A stretch of DNA of 64,000 nt from CAZHGD01 sp964531735 (GTDB taxonomy: Bacteria; Armatimonadota; UBA10988). A program made the position numbers and the translations under genes. Below the pieces are notes generated by a model. It had not been told where the DNA came from and searched no databases. It was given only the letters and a program-made list of their open reading frames with translations. Location of the stretch: the NCBI GenBank assembly GCA_964531735.1, contig CAZHGD010000009.1:1-64000 (forward strand), given 5' to 3'. Below are positions 60,999 to 64,000 of the stretch, piece by piece (within the stretch, counting starts at the first letter, position 1; every line of letters starts with the position of its first letter).

Positions 60999-61672
60999 TG
61001 AGTATTCTGAAGTGGTTGAGCGGTGGACTGAGTGGCGGCGACTCGCAAGCCGCCGCGCGGCTCGACGCCGAGATGATTGAGCTGTACCAGGCCGTCCGCC
61101 CGGAGGTGGAAGCCGGCAGCGTGCGGAGTCTGGCGGTGACCAGCGCCGAGCCGCACGAGGGCCGCTCCAGCGTGGCGCAACTGCTGGCTGAGTTGCTGGC
61201 GGAGCACCGCACCACGCGGGTGCTGCTGGTCGATGCCGATGGCTTGCGGCCGAGCCTCCGTGACGCCTATCACGCGGCGGGTGAGCACGACCTGGCCGCG
61301 GTGTTGGCCGGCCGGTGCAGCCTGGCCGAGGCGGTGCAACCGACGTTGCTGGGCAATCTGGAGCTGCTCGCCGGCGCGCCGGGCAAGCTGCCGTTTGGTG
61401 ACGTGGCGAGTCGGCAGGCGGTGGACCGGCTGTTGTCCGAGGCGCACCGGAACTACGAGATGGTGGTGTTCGACACCGGACCGCTGCTGGAGGCCGAGGA
61501 GGCGCTGGTGTTCTGTCACAGCGTCGATGCCGTGCTGTTGGTGGTGCTGGCCGGGGTAACGCAAGGCGAGATCGCGTCGCGGGCGCAGCGTCTGCTGCAG
61601 CGGGCCAAGGCGAAGTTGCTGGGCGTGGTGGTGAACGATCCGCGCGGGGAGTTTGTCCGCGATGACCGCTGA
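60998..61672 (+). CDS. BY-kinase-like P-loop ATPase with degenerate Walker A
   Basis: This 224-residue cytoplasmic protein is of the bacterial tyrosine kinase/ParA type that normally sits on Wzz. Recognisable are the start of the fold (VRSLAVTSAEPHEGRSSVAQ), Walker A' VLLVDADGLRP and Walker B MVVFDTGPL. In the P-loop, where the family has PGEGKS(T/S), it reads PHEGRSS: His53 replaces Gly and Arg56 replaces the invariant Lys. There is no C-terminal tyrosine cluster. Kinase activity may therefore be lost or altered, leaving a structural role for the Wzz complex. It is fused in translation to both neighbours (4-base and 11-base overlaps). Confidence 0.82.
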   Translation: MSILKWLSGGLSGGDSQAAARLDAEMIELYQAVRPEVEAGSVRSLAVTSAEPHEGRSSVAQLLAELLAEHRTTRVLLVDADGLRPSLRDAYHAAGEHDLAAVLAGRCSLAEAVQPTLLGNLELLAGAPGKLPFGDVASRQAVDRLLSEAHRNYEMVVFDTGPLLEAEEALVFCHSVDAVLLVVLAGVTQGEIASRAQRLLQRAKAKLLGVVVNDPRGEFVRDDR

Positions 61673-63107
61673 GCCGACCTTCGACATCACCACCTACTGG
61701 CGCGTCCTCCGCCGGCGGATCGTGCTGCTGCTGATTCCGGTGGTGCTGATGACCGGCATCCTCGGCCTGGGCAGCTTCCTGCTGCCGAACATCTACCGCG
61801 TCGGCGCCCAGGTGGTGGTGCGGCAGGAGATGGACCCGGCCAAGGGCCTCGCGGTCGACACGCAGATCACCCAGCAACTCGGCGGCGTCATCCAGGCGCT
61901 CCAGCAGCCGCTGTCGCAGAAGGACATCTTCGAGCGCCTGAAGCCGGTGACCCCGAAGGGCGTTTCGCTGCAAGGCGCGCTGAACGACTACCGCGACCAC
62001 CTGAAGATCGTGCGGCAGGAGTCGGGCAAGGACCTCATCGTCGATTTTGTCTACGAAGGCACGCCGGACAAGTACGCCATCGAGGTGGTCAACGCCTTCG
62101 CCGAGGAGTTCCAGAAGCAAGGCACGCGGCTGGTGGCCAACTCGCTGGTGCTCAGCCTCGAGTTCGTCGACGAGCAGATCAAGGACCAGCGGACGCGGCT
62201 GACCGCGCTGGATGAGCGCGAGCGCAAGGTGAAGGACAAGCTGGCCAAGGAACTGGGCGACCTGCTGCCCGGCGCGGCGACCGACGGCTTGACCAAGTAC
62301 GTGTCGGAGAAGCTCGCGCAGGGCGATGCGGACTACCAGAAGATCTCCTTGGAGATCAAGTCGCTCGAGGCGCAGGCGCAGTTCCTGCGGTCGCAGTTGG
62401 CGGTGACCAAGCCGACGCTGGAGCTGAAGAGCTCTGGGGTGGGGCGGGGCGAGCAGACCGAGGCCGCGCTCGAGCAGTTGACCATGGAGACGCAGACCAA
62501 GCTCACCGCGTTGCAGATGAAGTACACCGAGCAGCATCCGGAAGTGGTCATCATGCGCCGGCAGTTGGCCGACCTGAAGGCCCGGTTGGCGTCGGTGAAG
62601 AAGCGCGACGGCAAGTCGACGCGCGACGAATCGAACCCGGCCTACGAGAGCCTGCGGAAGGACACCATGCAGGCCGAGGCCCAACTGCGCTTCCTCAAGT
62701 CGCAGCAGACCGAGTTGCTCGCGCGCAGCAACCGGCTCCGCAAGATCTCGACCGCACTGCCGGGCTACGAGGACCAGTTGGGCTCGGTGCGGCAGGAGCG
62801 CGAGGCGCTGCGCAAGACGCACGACAGCCTGATGGAGCGCAAGCAGGTCCTGTCGCTCAACCAGAGCTTCGAGCAGGTGCGCAACACCGGCCGGTTCGAG
62901 GTGCGTCGGGCCGGCACGGTGCCGGTGCAGCCGGTGCGGCCGAATCGCAAGAAGTTCCTCATGCTGGGGTTCGTGGCCGGCCTGTTCATCGGGCTGAGCT
63001 TCATGTTCCTGGCCGAGTACCTGGACCACGGCATTCGCAGCACGGAGACGCTGCGGCGCTACGTCGACGCGCCGCTGCTCGCCGTGCTGCCGCGCGTACC
63101 ACGCTGA
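61662..63107 (+). CDS. Wzz/GNVR-type polysaccharide chain-length determinant
   Basis: This 481-residue inner-membrane protein has an N-terminal Wzz domain (FDITTYWRVLRRRIVLLLIP with TM1). A long coiled-coil periplasmic region follows (about 150-400; DEQIKDQRTRLTALDERERK, LRKTHDSLMERKQVL). The C-terminal GNVR-like segment RRAGTVPVQPVRPNRKK leads into TM2 (FLMLGFVAGLFIGLSFMFLA). It should set polymer length together with the BY-kinase-like protein and the exporter upstream. The ATG at 61662 with GGGGAG about 10 bases upstream is used. Its stop overlaps the ATG of the ligase gene. Confidence 0.88.
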   Translation: MTAEPTFDITTYWRVLRRRIVLLLIPVVLMTGILGLGSFLLPNIYRVGAQVVVRQEMDPAKGLAVDTQITQQLGGVIQALQQPLSQKDIFERLKPVTPKGVSLQGALNDYRDHLKIVRQESGKDLIVDFVYEGTPDKYAIEVVNAFAEEFQKQGTRLVANSLVLSLEFVDEQIKDQRTRLTALDERERKVKDKLAKELGDLLPGAATDGLTKYVSEKLAQGDADYQKISLEIKSLEAQAQFLRSQLAVTKPTLELKSSGVGRGEQTEAALEQLTMETQTKLTALQMKYTEQHPEVVIMRRQLADLKARLASVKKRDGKSTRDESNPAYESLRKDTMQAEAQLRFLKSQQTELLARSNRLRKISTALPGYEDQLGSVRQEREALRKTHDSLMERKQVLSLNQSFEQVRNTGRFEVRRAGTVPVQPVRPNRKKFLMLGFVAGLFIGLSFMFLAEYLDHGIRSTETLRRYVDAPLLAVLPRVPR

Positions 63108-64000
63108 TGGCCGGCCGGTCGCAGTCGCCGGTCATGGCCGTGATCGGCTGCTTCTCGCTGGTCATGGCCCTGGCCTGCCTCGTGCTGGCGGCCAACGACA
63201 TGTCGTTGAGCTTCGCCTTCGGCGGGCTGGTGGCGGTGGTGGCGGCCGGCATTCTCTCGGTCCACCCGTTCTTCGGCGTCATCCTCTATGTGGTCGTCAT
63301 CTACCTGCGGCCCGGCGACCGCTGGCCCGAGCTCGAGAAGCTGCGCCTGACCTATGTCATCGGCGCGGGCACCTTCGCCATCTGGATGGCGCAGTACCTG
63401 ACCCGACGGCGGCCGACCATTGTGCACCACCGCGTGCAGTTCTACCTCGGCGCCCTGGTGCTGGCCGCGTTTCTCTCCTGGGCGCCGATTTCGCTCCGCT
63501 CGGCGGTCGAGGTGACCACGCAGGGCCTGTTCAAGGCCGTCGCCATCTACCTGCTGCTGGCCAACCTGACGCGGACACCGAACCGTCTGCGCTGGGCCAC
63601 CTGGGTGGTGGTGGTCTTGTCGGCGGTGAACGCGCTGACGGCTTACCTGACCTTGAGCAGCGGCGCGGGCAAGTTCGAGGAGCGGGCCTCGGGCGTGGGC
63701 GTCATGGACGACCCGAACGACCTGGCCTTGACGCTGGTCATGGCCCTGCCGCTGGCCATCGCGCTGTGGCAAGGCGATCGCGGGTTCTATCGCCGCCTGC
63801 TGTCGGCGGCCTGCGCCGCCGCGCTGGCGTTCGGGGTGGTCAACTCACGCTCGCGCGGCGGCGTGCTCGGGCTGCTGGCGGTCCTGTTCCTCGAAGGCTA
63901 CGAACGGCTGCCGAACCGCAGCTTGCGCGCCATCTGGGCGGTCTTCGGCATCGCCGGCGGGCTGGTGGCGTTCAGCGCGCTGGCGGCGGCCCGCGGCGGC
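63107..64000 (+). CDS. O-antigen ligase/polymerase-family membrane protein (partial, cut by window end)
   Basis: The frame is open from the ATG at 63107 (TGATG overlap with the previous stop) to the last base, 298 residues. There are many hydrophobic helices. Motifs seen: VYLRPGDRWPELEKL-like loop after helix 3, GVMDDPNDLALTLVMALP in the middle, and NSRSRGGVLGLLAVLF, the Arg/Gly signature of the O-antigen ligase (Wzy/WaaL) superfamily. The DPNDLA motif is common in ligase-like proteins of exopolysaccharide loci. It would polymerise or ligate the exported glycan. The remainder lies outside the window. Confidence 0.82.
   Translation, partial: MAGRSQSPVMAVIGCFSLVMALACLVLAANDMSLSFAFGGLVAVVAAGILSVHPFFGVILYVVVIYLRPGDRWPELEKLRLTYVIGAGTFAIWMAQYLTRRRPTIVHHRVQFYLGALVLAAFLSWAPISLRSAVEVTTQGLFKAVAIYLLLANLTRTPNRLRWATWVVVVLSAVNALTAYLTLSSGAGKFEERASGVGVMDDPNDLALTLVMALPLAIALWQGDRGFYRRLLSAACAAALAFGVVNSRSRGGVLGLLAVLFLEGYERLPNRSLRAIWAVFGIAGGLVAFSALAAARGG

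Overview
The window is very GC-rich and densely coded, with many stop/start overlaps. It belongs to a Gram-negative-type bacterium: lpxD (lipid A acyltransferase) and murB sit at the left end, there is a PilT-type pilus motor, and several proteins carry export signals. Other features are long secreted parallel beta-helix proteins, DUF4091/GH123-like and other glycoside-hydrolase-like proteins, Gfo/Idh/MocA oxidoreductases, very large multi-PAS hybrid kinases, and FlgD-like C-terminal Ig modules. I associate this mix with Armatimonadota, Planctomycetota or related candidate phyla. No marker here settles the phylum, so that placement is an inference.

Layout. 1-2351: end of an unknown gene, lpxD, murB and a small heavy-metal-binding protein. 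2389-2539: tRNA-Gly(TCC) and tRNA-Pro(TGG), both on the minus strand. 2657-20544: a probable single long transcription unit with two good promoters, a possibly structured leader, a small lipoprotein, and two tandem giant secreted proteins (about 2717 and 2958 residues) of the same domain order, closed by a strong hairpin. 20545-21023: non-coding, packed with short direct and inverted repeats. 21024-26398: MFS transporter, YjbQ, a YfcE-like phosphodiesterase, a Gfo/Idh/MocA dehydrogenase and a hypothetical glycoside hydrolase. 26594-33987: GAF protein, PilT-like ATPase, ComEA-like SLBB/HhH protein, an unusual histidine kinase and a 1013-residue TPR protein. This suggests pilus or DNA-uptake functions next to a sensory pair.

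33977-58456 lies entirely on the minus strand: DUF123 (GIY-YIG-like) and LysE-type genes, a secreted pectate-lyase-fold protein paired with a GH123-like protein, four signal-transduction genes (a 2081-residue PAS/GAF hybrid kinase, a stand-alone response regulator, a membrane CHASE hybrid kinase with HPt, and a soluble PAS hybrid kinase), a large GH-A-type glycosidase, and hybrid-cluster protein Hcp. 58734-64000 (plus strand, cut by the window end) is an exopolysaccharide export operon: a Wza-like protein with seven SLBB units, a BY-kinase-like ATPase with a degenerate Walker A, a Wzz-type chain-length protein and an O-antigen ligase/polymerase.

No CRISPR array, rRNA, transposase, integrase or phage gene was recognised. 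The least explained parts are the giant beta-helix operon with its leader and shared C-terminal module, the repeat-rich gap at 20.5-21.0 kb, and the kinase cluster with degenerate receiver domains. Function calls come from reading translations, not from database searches.
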